NCBI GenBank assembly: GCA_023393235.1
Contig: JAEWMH010000171.1
Coordinates: 1-37,489 of the forward strand
Source of the DNA: Bacillota bacterium
Lineage (GTDB): Bacteria > Bacillota > Bacilli > Paenibacillales > NBRC-103111
Length of the DNA stretch: 37,489 bases
Reading direction: 5' to 3'
Shown here: piece by piece, positions 1 to 7,912 of the stretch
Position numbering within the stretch: the stretch's first letter is position 1
Layout of the letters: each line of letters begins with the position of its first letter
Notes under the pieces: generated by a model
Told to the model about the DNA's origin: nothing
The model's database searches: none
What the model saw: the letters and a program-made list of their open reading frames with translations, nothing else
Translations under genes and position numbers: made by a program

Positions 1-2
1 CC

Positions 3-800
3 CTAATCCGGCCCTTGTATGCCACCGATATCGGCTATTTCCCTAAGGCACGCTACCATAACCGTTCCCGGCCGGAGGGCTGCGGGGCGTATATTGTAAT
101 GCTTTGCGAGGAAGGCTCCGGCTGGTACCGTATCGGCAGCGGCAAGGTCCAGAGCGTGGAGCGGGGCCAGCTGTTTATTTTGCCTCCGGATACGGGACAT
201 GCCTACGGGGCATCGGCGGAGAATCCCTGGAGCATATACTGGGTTCATGTGATGGGCAGCGATGCCCCCGCTTTTTTCGGTGCAGCCGATTCCGGAGGCA
301 ATCCAGTGCCGGTAGGCTATGAAAAAGCCGTAAAGCTGGCCGGGCTGTTCAACGAATGCACCGATATTCTGCTGAAGGGCATTACCGCGGACCACATGGT
401 TTACGTCTCCCAGACCCTGCGGCATCTCCTGGGTGTGGCCTGCTTTCTCCACGGGGGACTGCAGCCGGGAAGCGAACGCGGGCAGATGATCGAGGAATCG
501 GTGCAGTTGATGAATGATCGGGTAGGCTCTACCCTGACCCTGAAGGAGCTGGCGGAGGCGGCGCGGCTGTCGGTCCCCCATTACGTGCAGCTGTTCAAGA
601 CCCGCACAGGCTATACCCCCATTGATTTTTATCTGAAGCTCAAGATCCAGCGGGCCTGCCAATACCTGGACATGACGGACCTGAGCCTGAAGCAGATTGC
701 CGGGCAGGTGGGTTTTTCCGACCCGTATTATTTCTCGCGGATGTTCCGCAAGATTGTAGGTATGGCCCCTTCCGATTACCGCAAAACCAAAAAAGGCTGA
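3..800 (+). CDS. AraC-family transcriptional regulator (5' end outside window)
   Basis: The reading frame is open to the left window edge, so the gene is probably cut. A TTG at 15 is an in-frame candidate start, but coding-like sequence continues upstream of it. The N-terminal ~130 residues look like an AraC-type cupin ligand-binding domain: an alternating beta pattern with the stretch RGQLFILPPDTGHAY. The C-terminal ~100 residues are a double helix-turn-helix AraC DNA-binding domain, with LKELAEAARLSVPHYVQLFK for the first HTH and the signature IAGQVGFSDPYYFSRMFRK near the end. It is probably a cytoplasmic, sugar-responsive regulator. It faces the convergent ThuA/SDR pair across a shared terminator. 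The effector is unknown. Confidence 0.88.
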   Translation, partial: LIRPLYATDIGYFPKARYHNRSRPEGCGAYIVMLCEEGSGWYRIGSGKVQSVERGQLFILPPDTGHAYGASAENPWSIYWVHVMGSDAPAFFGAADSGGNPVPVGYEKAVKLAGLFNECTDILLKGITADHMVYVSQTLRHLLGVACFLHGGLQPGSERGQMIEESVQLMNDRVGSTLTLKELAEAARLSVPHYVQLFKTRTGYTPIDFYLKLKIQRACQYLDMTDLSLKQIAGQVGFSDPYYFSRMFRKIVGMAPSDYRKTKKG

Positions 801-824
801 GCCCGTATGCGCTTAGCCTTTTTT
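789..824. terminator. Bidirectional intrinsic terminator
   Basis: A 14-bp stem (789-802 with 811-824, one G-T pair) has an 8-nt loop. A-rich and T-rich flanks are built into the stem on both strands. It overlaps the stop codon of the AraC gene and lies just beyond the convergent ThuA-like gene, so it can serve both. Confidence 0.85.
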
Positions 825-839
825 GGTGTGCGGCCTGCG

Positions 840-1478
840 TTAAAGCCGGCCCGCCGCCCACAAGGCCGCTTGCCGGACCCAGCGGGAATACTCTTCATGC
901 TGGAAGCTGGGCAGATGATGGCCCGGCGCCAGAACCGCCACGCGGCCTAGGCCATAGTGACGGACCCAGGCAGCCGGATACTCTCCGCCTTCATGCCGGT
1001 AGGTCAACAGCACCTGAACCTTCGCCAGCGGGTCGATGTCATAACGGTAAGGCTCTTCATCCAGGGTGAAGCCCGGCAGTCCTGTCGACAGAGGATGCGC
1101 CGCGCCCTCCTCCGTTACCTGGAACTCCAGCTCTGCATATGGCGGATGCCCCGTAAAGTATGCTCCCGCCAGTTGGGCCAGCTCGGGAGCCGCCTGCAGG
1201 CTCATGCCGTTATGGAGCACCAGCAGGCCTCCCCCTTGAGCGACATAACCGAGAAGACCGGCAATTTCCTCGGGGGCCGCGGGGGTTTTCCAGCTGTCCG
1301 TATAAGACACCACAAGATCATAAGCACCTATACTCTCCTTGCGCAGCGAGGCCGTCCCCACCTCCGGGATCACCTGGAATTTGTCCCCCCATATTTCCGT
1401 CAGCCGCTCCTGCACCGCATTCAGCGGATGATAAGGGGCGGATTCATTATGTCCCACCAGCAACGTGCGAATAGACAT
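840..1478 (-). CDS. ThuA-like domain protein
   Basis: The 212-residue soluble protein has the class-I glutamine-amidotransferase-like fold typical of ThuA proteins: an N-terminal strand RTLLVGHNESAPYH, the segment YDLVVSYTD, and the glycine turn GLLGYVAQGGGLLVLHNG. The final third has YPAAWVRHYGLGRVAVLAPGHH, typical of the family. ThuA proteins are linked to trehalose and other sugar catabolism in rhizobia, and their enzymatic activity is poorly defined. The start has a good ribosome binding site (GAGGAGAG, about 8 nt upstream). It lies 30 bp downstream of the SDR gene on the same strand, so the two are likely one operon, and the adjacent AraC genes suggest sugar-responsive control. Family is clear, substrate is not. 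Confidence 0.85.
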   Translation of the reverse strand: MSIRTLLVGHNESAPYHPLNAVQERLTEIWGDKFQVIPEVGTASLRKESIGAYDLVVSYTDSWKTPAAPEEIAGLLGYVAQGGGLLVLHNGMSLQAAPELAQLAGAYFTGHPPYAELEFQVTEEGAAHPLSTGLPGFTLDEEPYRYDIDPLAKVQVLLTYRHEGGEYPAAWVRHYGLGRVAVLAPGHHLPSFQHEEYSRWVRQAALWAAGRL

Positions 1479-1508
1479 GTTTTTGTCTCTCCTCTCGTAT
1501 CGGTCCGG

Positions 1509-2240
1509 TTACCAGGGCAGCACCTGTCCCGAATAATCCATCAGCACCATCGTTTCTCCGGAATAATCCGGAGCCAGGCGTTTGTCCACCAGGCCGAGAA
1601 TAAACCCGGCGGATTCCTCCGCTGTTAATTTCCCCGCCGTATCCACCTTTCCCTGCATAAAAGTTTTCACATGGCCCGGATGGATCACCATCACCCTGCC
1701 GCCCTTGGGAGAAAGCTGATTATGAATCAGCTTGGACTGCATATTCAAGGCCGCCTTGGACATGCAGTAGGCGTACCAGGAATTCCGCCAGCAGTCTCCG
1801 ATGCTCCCTGCCTCCGAGGAGATGTTCACGATCAGCTTATCCCGGCTGTCCATCAGTAGAGGCACGAACCGGTTGGACATCCGCAGAGATCCCAGGGTAT
1901 TCACCGAATAAACCCGTTCCATCTCGGCAAAATCCAGCTCATCCTCCACCGTCGCACTAATATTGCCCAGGATAGCCGCATTATTAATCAGTATATCCAA
2001 GGCTGCGCTCTCCTGTTTGACCCGTTCACACGCTTGCTCCACACTCACGTCGCTGGCAATATCCAGTGTCAGGAACCGGAGGCGGTCGCCATTGGCTTCC
2101 TCCAATTCCTTATGCGCTTCGTCTTTCTCCAGGAGCAGACCGGCATAAACCCCATACCCCCGCTCCAATAAACCTTTGGCAAGGGCCAATCCCAGCCCCC
2201 TGTCCGCGCCGCTTACCAGCGCCCATCGTTGTTGCTCCAT
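1509..2240 (-). CDS. SDR-family NAD(P)-dependent oxidoreductase
   Basis: This is a classical short-chain dehydrogenase of about 243 residues. The nucleotide-binding motif (T/S)GxxxGxG appears as SGADRGLG close to the N-terminus, an NNAAILG motif follows in the middle, and the active-site YxxxK is present as YCMSK with the catalytic Ser upstream (NISSEAGS). The start chosen is the ATG at 2240, which has GGGGAG 7 nt upstream and places the Rossmann strand at the usual distance. ATGs at 2255 and 2270 are in frame, but their ribosome binding sites are too close or weak. It probably oxidises or reduces a sugar or polyol together with the ThuA-like partner downstream. Substrate cannot be read from the sequence. 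Confidence 0.9.
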   Translation of the reverse strand: MEQQRWALVSGADRGLGLALAKGLLERGYGVYAGLLLEKDEAHKELEEANGDRLRFLTLDIASDVSVEQACERVKQESAALDILINNAAILGNISATVEDELDFAEMERVYSVNTLGSLRMSNRFVPLLMDSRDKLIVNISSEAGSIGDCWRNSWYAYCMSKAALNMQSKLIHNQLSPKGGRVMVIHPGHVKTFMQGKVDTAGKLTAEESAGFILGLVDKRLAPDYSGETMVLMDYSGQVLPW

Positions 2241-2605
2241 GCTGCAGCTCCCCATTTCCTCCCGATTCATCCCGTCCTGCCAAGGCGTATGTCTCCTGCA
2301 TTAAGTTTACGCTTTCATGGGCGCTCCATCAAATAAACGGCCGCCGGTCCAGGACTTTATTCAAATTACGTCTGTTCCCCGCCTGCTCCGGCATAAAGGA
2401 CTGGACAATGGCGGGGCCACATACGGTGTACGGACCATCCCGTTCCCCTCCCATACCGTCCATATTAGAGCAATCCGACCCGCTCAGCTATAAGCCAATG
2501 GAAGATTGTTATGGCATAATGTCACATGAAACGTAAGGCCTTTCGGATACCCGTCCAGGTAGTGTATACTTAAAGAATATCTACAGGACGAAAGGATGGC
2601 CCGCT
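2241..2605. promoter_or_regulatory. Divergent intergenic region between SDR and AraC genes
   Basis: These 365 bp separate two divergent genes and must hold both promoters. A TATACT at 2572-2577 is a plausible -10 box for the rightward AraC gene, but no convincing -35 is visible 17 bp upstream. AraC regulators often bind such divergent regions. No clear operator repeat or coding sequence was seen. Confidence 0.4.
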
Positions 2606-3445
2606 GTGAACCACCGTTCCTCTGAAAAACATTTTATCGGCGAGGCATTCTCCATCCAGCAGCTGCGAAAGCTCGGCTTTGACAAGATGGCACGTCCCCA
2701 CTCCCATACCTGCTACGAGCTGTATTATCTCCTGCATGGAGAACGTGTTTACTTTATGAACGGCAATGTTTATGTGGCCCGCAAAGGCGATCTGATGCTT
2801 GTCATGCCGGGAGATCTGCACTCCACCTCCAGCTCCCAGGTTGAGGAGTTCGAGCGGGTGCTGCTCCATTTCTCACCGGAATTCCTTTCCGGAGAGGATG
2901 GGGCAATTCTGGAGCAGGCGCCTTTTTTGGAGTCGGGAATGATTCATCTGCCCTTGAAGGAGCAGCCGGAGCTGGAAAGGTTGCTTTTGAGCATGCTTGC
3001 CGAATGCCAGGAAAATCACAATTTTTATGAGACCTTTGTCAGACAGCTGTTGACTGAATTCCTCATCCGTGTGCATCGCACCGCTTTAGGGGCCGACGAT
3101 ATGCCCCAACCCCGCCATCCCATGCACCAAAAGATTTCGGAAATTTCCGCCTATATTCACGAGCATTACCGGGAGGCGTTGACACTGGAGGAGCTTTCCC
3201 GGCAATTTTACATCAGTCCGGCTTATCTTAGCCGGGTATTCCTCAAGCTGACGGGCTTCCATCTGAGCGAATACATCCGGGTGGTCCGGGTCAGGGAAGC
3301 CCAGAATATGCTCCGCAACACCCGGGAGAAGATCCAGCTGATTGCCGAGCAGGTAGGCTTCGAGCATGTTTCCCACTTTAACAAAACCTTCAAAAGCATT
3401 ACCGGCTCCTCCCCTCTCCATTACCGGAAGCAGCATAGAATGTAG
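2606..3445 (+). CDS. AraC-family transcriptional regulator with N-terminal cupin
   Basis: The 279-residue protein starts at GTG 2606, with AAAGGA 9 nt upstream. The N-terminal half is a cupin sensor: HSHTCYELYYLLHGERVYF and GDLMLVMPGDLH give the two histidine-containing cupin motifs. Residues ~180-279 are the AraC DNA-binding domain, with TLEELSRQFYISPAYLSRVF and the second HTH signature IAEQVGFEHVSHFNKTFK. It is divergent from the SDR/ThuA pair, which is its most likely target together with the promoter between them. It is a different paralogue from the AraC gene at the left edge. The ligand is probably a carbohydrate, by family analogy only. Confidence 0.92.
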   Translation: MNHRSSEKHFIGEAFSIQQLRKLGFDKMARPHSHTCYELYYLLHGERVYFMNGNVYVARKGDLMLVMPGDLHSTSSSQVEEFERVLLHFSPEFLSGEDGAILEQAPFLESGMIHLPLKEQPELERLLLSMLAECQENHNFYETFVRQLLTEFLIRVHRTALGADDMPQPRHPMHQKISEISAYIHEHYREALTLEELSRQFYISPAYLSRVFLKLTGFHLSEYIRVVRVREAQNMLRNTREKIQLIAEQVGFEHVSHFNKTFKSITGSSPLHYRKQHRM

Positions 3446-3471
3446 ATGGCGGGCCACAAAACACACAGAAC

Positions 3472-3507
3472 AAACAGACCGTCTCCAGCGTTGGAGGCGG
3501 TTTGTTT
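3472..3507 (+). terminator. Intrinsic terminator of the AraC gene
   Basis: A 16-bp stem (3472-3487 with 3492-3507, G-T wobbles included) has a 4-nt loop and a T-rich right arm. It lies about 26 bp after the AraC stop codon. Confidence 0.85.
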
Positions 3508-3587
3508 ACGTTTTCCGGCATGAGCTGGCGTTTCTTATTTATGGTATTTTTTTACATAAAACCCCCGCCAAATACCTCCTAGCCCTT

Positions 3588-3617
3588 TCTTTCGGACACT
3601 ATCCCATCTGCTCAGAA
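3588..3617 (+). repeat. Island-end motif, copy A
   Basis: A ~30-bp motif whose core (CTTTCGGACACTATCCCAT, 3589-3607) is identical over 19 bp to copy B at 20867-20885. It matches, on the opposite strand and with two changes, copy C at 5442-5471. All three copies continue into CTCAG after the same distance. It sits just after the AraC terminator and just before the 22-bp tandem array. Confidence 0.8.
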
Positions 3618-3637
3618 ACAGGCTTATGGCCTAAGCC

Positions 3638-3986
3638 CTGTTCGCTTATGATCTAACCTCTGCTGCTTACCATCTAAGCCCTGTTTGGTTGCGATCTAAG
3701 CCTTATCTGATTATGTTTCAAGCCCTGTTTGGTTTGCGTTCAAAACTCTGTTTGCTTACGTTCTAACCCCTGTTTGCCTATGTTCTAACCCCTGTTTGCT
3801 TACGATCAAAGCTCTTTGCTTATGTTCTAACCCATGTTTACTTGCGATCAAAGCTCTTTGCTTAGGTTCTATCCCATGTTTGTTTGCGATCAAAGCTCTT
3901 TGCTTATGTTCTAACCTTGTTTGCTTGCGATAGATACTCTGTTTGCTTACATTCTAACCCCTGTTTGCTTAGGTTCTTAGCCTGTT
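3638..3986. repeat. Degenerate 22-bp tandem repeat array (~16 units)
   Basis: Units of 20-23 bp follow the consensus CTGTTTGCTTACGTTCTAAC plus two C. About sixteen consecutive copies diverge by a few bases each. Between roughly 3800 and 3920 there is a higher-order ~42-bp unit repeated three times, made of one GATCAAAG-type and one TTCTAACC-type unit. No ORF runs through it. The array starts about 20 bp after island-end motif A and ends about 50 bp before the promoter of the transposase-like gene. Confidence 0.85.
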
Positions 3987-4035
3987 GAAATTAAATTCCA
4001 AGTATTCAAGTCCCAGAAAATAATCAAGTCGCAGC

Positions 4036-4064
4036 TTGAAACAAGAACATTTGTTTGGTATAAT
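4036..4064 (+). promoter_or_regulatory. Sigma-A promoter of the transposase-like gene
   Basis: A TTGAAA -35 (4036-4041), a 17-bp spacer and a perfect TATAAT -10 (4059-4064) lie 50 bp upstream of the coding start. This is one of the best matches to the vegetative consensus in the window. Confidence 0.85.
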
Positions 4065-4079
4065 AGGAACATAAGTTCT
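4044..4079. promoter_or_regulatory. Two LexA (SOS) box-like sites around the -10
   Basis: The site at 4066-4079 contains GAAC-N4-GTTC. Read on the minus strand it matches 12 of 14 positions of the Bacillus LexA consensus CGAACRNRYGTTYC as I recall it. A weaker second site (GAAC-N4-GTTT, 4044-4057, 11 of 14) lies in the promoter spacer, with centres about two helical turns apart. Such placement over the -10 and spacer is what a repressor needs. Binding by LexA is inference. Confidence 0.55.
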
Positions 4080-4113
4080 TATACCGCTGTATATGAAAGT
4101 TGGGGTGATGCTG

Positions 4114-4974
4114 ATGTCAGAGGTCAATTATGAGCAAATTCTATCGGCTGGGGAGCATGAACTGGTCTCGGAAAAGGCGTGCGCGGCTTATTTGTTTGCG
4201 CTTAAATGGCCCCACGGATTTGTTTGCCCCGAGTGCCGCCATTGTAAAGCCTACACGATTGTCACCCGCAGACTGCCTTTATTTCAATGTGTAAAGTGCA
4301 GCTTTCAGGCTTCATTGACCAGTGGCACCATTATGGAGAGATCCAGAACCCCCCTGGTGAAATGGTTTGCCGCCATCCGTTTTATGTCCAGCATGGATAA
4401 GGGAATTAGCGCACTGGCTTTATCCCGGGAGCTGAAGCTTACCTATAAGACGGCCTGGACCATGCTTCACCGCATCCGCACGGCTATGGCCAACGAAGAG
4501 CTGGATTTCCCTATGGAAGGGGAGGTTGCCATCCATAATGATACTTATGCCTGCCCCAGGTACCATGGATCATTGTCGCCCCAACCCCGGGAAAGCCGGG
4601 TAATCGTGGGAGCCACCCTGTCCAAAGCTGGGGAACCTGAACGGGTAACCATTCAGACTGTAGAAAAGGTGCATTGGAACAGCTGGCGCTTCAACCGGAG
4701 TGCTGTCCGGCATTTTATGGAGACGCGCATGGACTGGAAAGCCAGGCTGGTCTATTCTCCTATCAATTTCTATACCTCTCCCCGCCATAAGAAAAGGCTG
4801 TCTGTAATGAAAGATGCAGCCCGATGGCTGAACAACACTTTCCATGGCATCGGGAAAAAGCACCTGCAGTCTTATCTGCTGGAATTCTGCTGCCGTGTTA
4901 ACCTATCCCTAGCGGGCCGGCCGGCTTTCCATACCATCAGTCAAATTTGCACAGACAGCAGAACGGTGGCCTGA
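4114..4974 (+). CDS. IS1595-like transposase-derived protein, catalytically degenerate
   Basis: The 286-residue protein has the layout of IS1595/ISXO2-type transposases. It has an N-terminal zinc ribbon (C38-x2-C41 and C59-x2-C62), then a helical region that resembles an HTH (residues ~95-120), then remnants of the DDE domain. The C-terminal family signature is well kept (NNTFHGIGKKHLQSYLLEF, residues 240-258). The first catalytic motif, normally VDETY, reads HNDTY at 141-145, so the Asp is Asn. The second motif (DGWxxY) and the HTNxxE motif are not recognisable. ATG 4114 is preferred because GGGGTG lies 6 nt upstream; ATG 4093 is in frame but lacks a ribosome binding site. The frame is intact and the promoter is strong, so this is probably an expressed, domesticated protein and not an active transposase. 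Its function is unknown. Confidence 0.72.
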   Translation: MSEVNYEQILSAGEHELVSEKACAAYLFALKWPHGFVCPECRHCKAYTIVTRRLPLFQCVKCSFQASLTSGTIMERSRTPLVKWFAAIRFMSSMDKGISALALSRELKLTYKTAWTMLHRIRTAMANEELDFPMEGEVAIHNDTYACPRYHGSLSPQPRESRVIVGATLSKAGEPERVTIQTVEKVHWNSWRFNRSAVRHFMETRMDWKARLVYSPINFYTSPRHKKRLSVMKDAARWLNNTFHGIGKKHLQSYLLEFCCRVNLSLAGRPAFHTISQICTDSRTVA

Positions 4975-5124
4975 TAGCCACTATTATATAGACACGTCTT
5001 AGTCACGTAGTCAGATCTTTTTCACGTCCACTGGACCCTGCCCCAAAAGCGGCAACCTTTGCTTTATTAGCCTTTCCGTTCACTTTTTACTGGAATCCTT
5101 ACCCTTCTTCTAGTTCCTTGCCTC

Positions 5125-5340
5125 AATCCCATTTACAGCTCGCTACCCCATACGCATCGGCCTCCGCTCTGCTTTCCGCGCTTCTTTTCCCTTTGGCATA
5201 TGCTTAAATTCCCCACCTCATTTTCCCAATACGATATCAGGCTGTACTCTGTTTTCAGTGACCCTTTTCCTCTATATGGTATCAGACTGCGCTCTGTATC
5301 CTCTGCCTCATTTCCTCTATGCGGTATCGGCTTGTACTCC
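5125..5340. repeat. Degenerate 45-bp tandem repeat array (3-4 units)
   Basis: Read on the minus strand, units of exactly 45 bp begin at 5339, 5294 and 5249. Each starts with GAGTACA- or GAGCGCA-like sequence followed by a GCCTGATAC-like segment and TAGAGGAAAA. A fourth weaker unit begins near 5169. The surrounding 4975-5441 stretch has no convincing gene. The apparent ORF at 5258-5629 is an artefact of these repeats. Confidence 0.65.
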
Positions 5341-5441
5341 TGTTCTTTGGGTCCCTTCCTGCTTTAGCTGCCTCTTGATCTGTCCGCTCCCTATTTGCGA
5401 ATGTTTCTTTTGTCTCTCTGTACTTGGCTATCCCCGCCTTT

Positions 5442-5471
5442 TCCTGAGTCAATGGGATAGTGTTGGAAAGG
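5442..5471 (-). repeat. Island-end motif, copy C (inverted)
   Basis: On the minus strand this reads as the same ~30-bp motif as copies A and B, differing from B at three positions (two adjacent in the core and one before CTCAGGA). Together with copy A it brackets 3588-5471 as an inverted pair. Its right edge directly touches the terminator of the DUF6492 gene. Confidence 0.78.
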
Positions 5472-5499
5472 AAAAAGAGAGGGTGGATATCCAGCCCTC
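5472..5499 (-). terminator. Intrinsic terminator of the DUF6492 gene
   Basis: On the minus strand a stem GAGGGCTGG / CCACCCTC with a 4-nt ATAT loop (5479-5499) is followed by TCTTTTTC. It lies about 75 bp after the gene's stop codon. Confidence 0.8.
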
Positions 5500-5572
5500 T
5501 TTCATTGTCGAAAAATATCTATATTTATCCAATGCACCGATGCAGTTGTGGTACAAGATGGCGATAGTGGAG

Positions 5573-6358
5573 TTACCGGTGTTTGCTGTAGTCCTTGCGT
5601 TGATGCAGAGAGATGGAGCGGTAGCGTGAGGCTAAGGCTTTTAGCTTGGCGGAGGATAGGAGGCGGAAGGGGGTGTGCAGAGCTTTGTTGCGGGCCGGAC
5701 GCAGCAGCACCTTGTTGGGCATACGGCTGTACAGGAAGTTGCCGTAGGTTTCGAATTCGGAGAAGGCGAATTGCTTTTTCTTGTTCATGCTGCGGATAAT
5801 GGCTTTATACCAACTGATTCCGTGCCTGGCTTCAATGGCCCGTTTCAGCTGGGTGACCCGCGCTTTTTCGAACAGCATGTAGTGGGTAACCAGAGAGGAA
5901 GGAGCCGAAGGCCGCTGCCCCATTAGCTTGCGGTAGGTAACAAAGTATTCGCTTTGACTCCAATTCCGGGTATAAAAGACGGTCTTCCCTTCCCCTGTCC
6001 GAAACCGGTGGGGCCGGATCAACACCGTATCTGCGTCCACCACCAGATAATAGCTGGAGCTGCAGAGTTTGGCTGCACCCAGCTTCAGCAATTGCTGATA
6101 GAGCCACCCTGACCGTTCCCAACGGCTGGAGCTGTAGTGAATGTCTTTTTTGGTAATGGGGAGTACCGTGTCCTCGTCCACAAACCGGCAGCCCTTCACG
6201 CGGCATAGCTCCAGGATCCGTTTTTTGCGCGGAGCAATAATGAGAATTTGTCCGATGGGATGCTGCACCTGCTTGCGCAGCGCATCAATGACATGAGGCA
6301 GGGTCGCCAGGTCCTTTTCAATGGCGGGAATCACAATATCTATCCGGGGTAAGGCCAT
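5573..6358 (-). CDS. DUF6492-like, glycosyltransferase-like protein
   Basis: The 261-residue soluble protein begins PRIDIVIPAIEKDL, the usual first strand of GT-A-fold glycosyltransferases. Near residue 105 it has VVDADTVLIRP, a DxD motif of the kind that binds metal and nucleotide sugar. The region FVTYRKLMGQ and the later SEFETYGNFLY fit the DUF6492 family. No signal peptide or membrane segment is visible. CGGAG lies about 11 nt upstream of the ATG. It is divergent from the aldehyde dehydrogenase gene and is not part of the exopolysaccharide operon. A role in surface glycan decoration is possible but is inference. Confidence 0.72.
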   Translation of the reverse strand: MALPRIDIVIPAIEKDLATLPHVIDALRKQVQHPIGQILIIAPRKKRILELCRVKGCRFVDEDTVLPITKKDIHYSSSRWERSGWLYQQLLKLGAAKLCSSSYYLVVDADTVLIRPHRFRTGEGKTVFYTRNWSQSEYFVTYRKLMGQRPSAPSSLVTHYMLFEKARVTQLKRAIEARHGISWYKAIIRSMNKKKQFAFSEFETYGNFLYSRMPNKVLLRPARNKALHTPFRLLSSAKLKALASRYRSISLHQRKDYSKHR

Positions 6359-6506
6359 ACGCTCATCTCCGATGCAGCCGAATTTTCCCCTTATGATATG
6401 CCGCTGGAGCTTACACGGTGCAGTTGCTTCACGAATCGGGCATACAGTAGTATGGAGAGAAACAGGGCTTGTCTACGCCCCTACCTTGTATTGGAGGAGT
6501 TTATGG

Positions 6507-7898
6507 ATGCAGGTATCAACAAAGGAGCAAGCGGGCAATATCGTGGAAGCGCAGCAGCGCTTATGGAGAACAGGGCAAACGCTTGAATTGCATTTCCGCC
6601 TGGAGCAGCTGCGGAAGCTCAAGGAAGCCCTTCTCCGGTTTGAAAAGCCTTTGCTGGAAGCCCTCAGCAAGGACTTGGGAAAAAGTGAGTTTGAGGGTTA
6701 TACCACGGAATTGGGGTTTTGTCTGAAGAGCATCAGTGAAACCTCGAAGAAGCTCCGCAAATGGATGAAGCCTCAAAAGATTGCGGTGCCGCTCCACTTG
6801 CAACCCTCCCGCAGCTGGGTTCAAGCGGAGCCTTATGGTTCCGTCCTGATCATCGGCCCGTTTAATTATCCGTTCCAGCTGTTGATCGAGCCCTTAATCG
6901 GCGCTATGGCGGCAGGAAATTGCGCTGTGCTGAAGCCCTCGGAGGCTGCTCCGTCCGTAGCGGCGGTAGTCGCCCGGCTGATCGGAGAGACCTTCACCGA
7001 GGATTATATCCGGGTGGTTGAAGGGGAAAAGGAAACTGTGGAGGCGTTGATCCACGCCCCCTTTGATTATATGTTCTTTACAGGCAGCGCGGCGGTGGGC
7101 AAAATTGTGATGAAGGCGGCAGCAGAGAATCTGGTGCCGGTGACGCTGGAGCTGGGGGGCAAAAGTCCGGTGATCGTGGAGCCGGATGCCAACCTGGAGG
7201 TGGCAGCCAAACGCATTATCTGGGGTAAGCTGATTAATGCGGGTCAAACCTGTATTGCACCGGACTATGTGCTGGCCCATTCCAGTGTCAAGAATGAGTT
7301 GGTCCGGCTGATGAAGGAAGCCATTGGCCATTTCTATGGGGCGGATCCGTCAGCGAGCAAGGATTATGGCCGGATTATTCATACCCGGCATTTGGACAGA
7401 CTGGCCGCCATTCTGGAGCAGGACCGCGCCCGTATCGTTCATGGAGGAGGGGTCTCCCGGGAAAACCGGTTTATGGAGCCGACCCTCTTGGACGGAGTGC
7501 AATGGGTGGATGCTTCCATGGCGGAGGAAATCTTCGGACCTATCCTGCCTATCCTGACTTATGATCGTTTGGAGGATGCCATCCGGCAGATTCAGGACCG
7601 GCCCAAACCATTGGCTTTGTATCTGTTTACAGAGAGCAAAAGTGTGGAGAAGCTGGTGTTGAGCCGGGTTTCCTTCGGCGGCGGCTGCGTGAATGATACC
7701 ATCTCCCATGTTGCCAGCTCGGCGCTGCCTTTTGGAGGAGTAGGACAATCGGGAATCGGAGCGTACCATGGACGTCATAGCTTTGAGCTGTTTTCCCACC
7801 ACAAGAGCATATTAAAGAAGACCAGCCGATTGGAAACCGGACTGGCCTTTCCGCCTTACAAGGATAAGATCAAGCTGGTGCGCCGGTTGTTGAAGTAA
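6507..7898 (+). CDS. Aldehyde dehydrogenase, class 3 type
   Basis: The 463-residue protein has the length and N-terminus of fatty-aldehyde/class-3 NAD(P)-dependent dehydrogenases such as YwdH. Glu215 in LELGGKSP and the nucleophile Cys249 in NAGQTCIAPDY are in place. So are the coenzyme segment FTGSAAVGK and the C-terminal LPFGGVGQSGIGAYHG. The start at 6507 has GGAGGAG 7 nt upstream. The frame is open further upstream, but that would add a non-family extension. It oxidises an aldehyde to a carboxylate in the cytoplasm. It is convergent with the EPS operon's last gene, with only 14 bp between stop codons and no visible terminator. Substrate unknown. Confidence 0.93.
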   Translation: MQVSTKEQAGNIVEAQQRLWRTGQTLELHFRLEQLRKLKEALLRFEKPLLEALSKDLGKSEFEGYTTELGFCLKSISETSKKLRKWMKPQKIAVPLHLQPSRSWVQAEPYGSVLIIGPFNYPFQLLIEPLIGAMAAGNCAVLKPSEAAPSVAAVVARLIGETFTEDYIRVVEGEKETVEALIHAPFDYMFFTGSAAVGKIVMKAAAENLVPVTLELGGKSPVIVEPDANLEVAAKRIIWGKLINAGQTCIAPDYVLAHSSVKNELVRLMKEAIGHFYGADPSASKDYGRIIHTRHLDRLAAILEQDRARIVHGGGVSRENRFMEPTLLDGVQWVDASMAEEIFGPILPILTYDRLEDAIRQIQDRPKPLALYLFTESKSVEKLVLSRVSFGGGCVNDTISHVASSALPFGGVGQSGIGAYHGRHSFELFSHHKSILKKTSRLETGLAFPPYKDKIKLVRRLLK

Positions 7899-7912
7899 CG
7901 GTATCCGAGTGG

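Noticed and set aside
3638..3986. CRISPR array
   Set aside because: Units are contiguous and degenerate with no unique spacers, and there are no cas genes.
5258..5629. Open frame of 123 codons rich in Cys, Leu and Pro
   Set aside because: It runs through the 45-bp repeats and into the opposite-strand DUF6492 gene, has no ribosome binding site, and its composition is that of repeated DNA.
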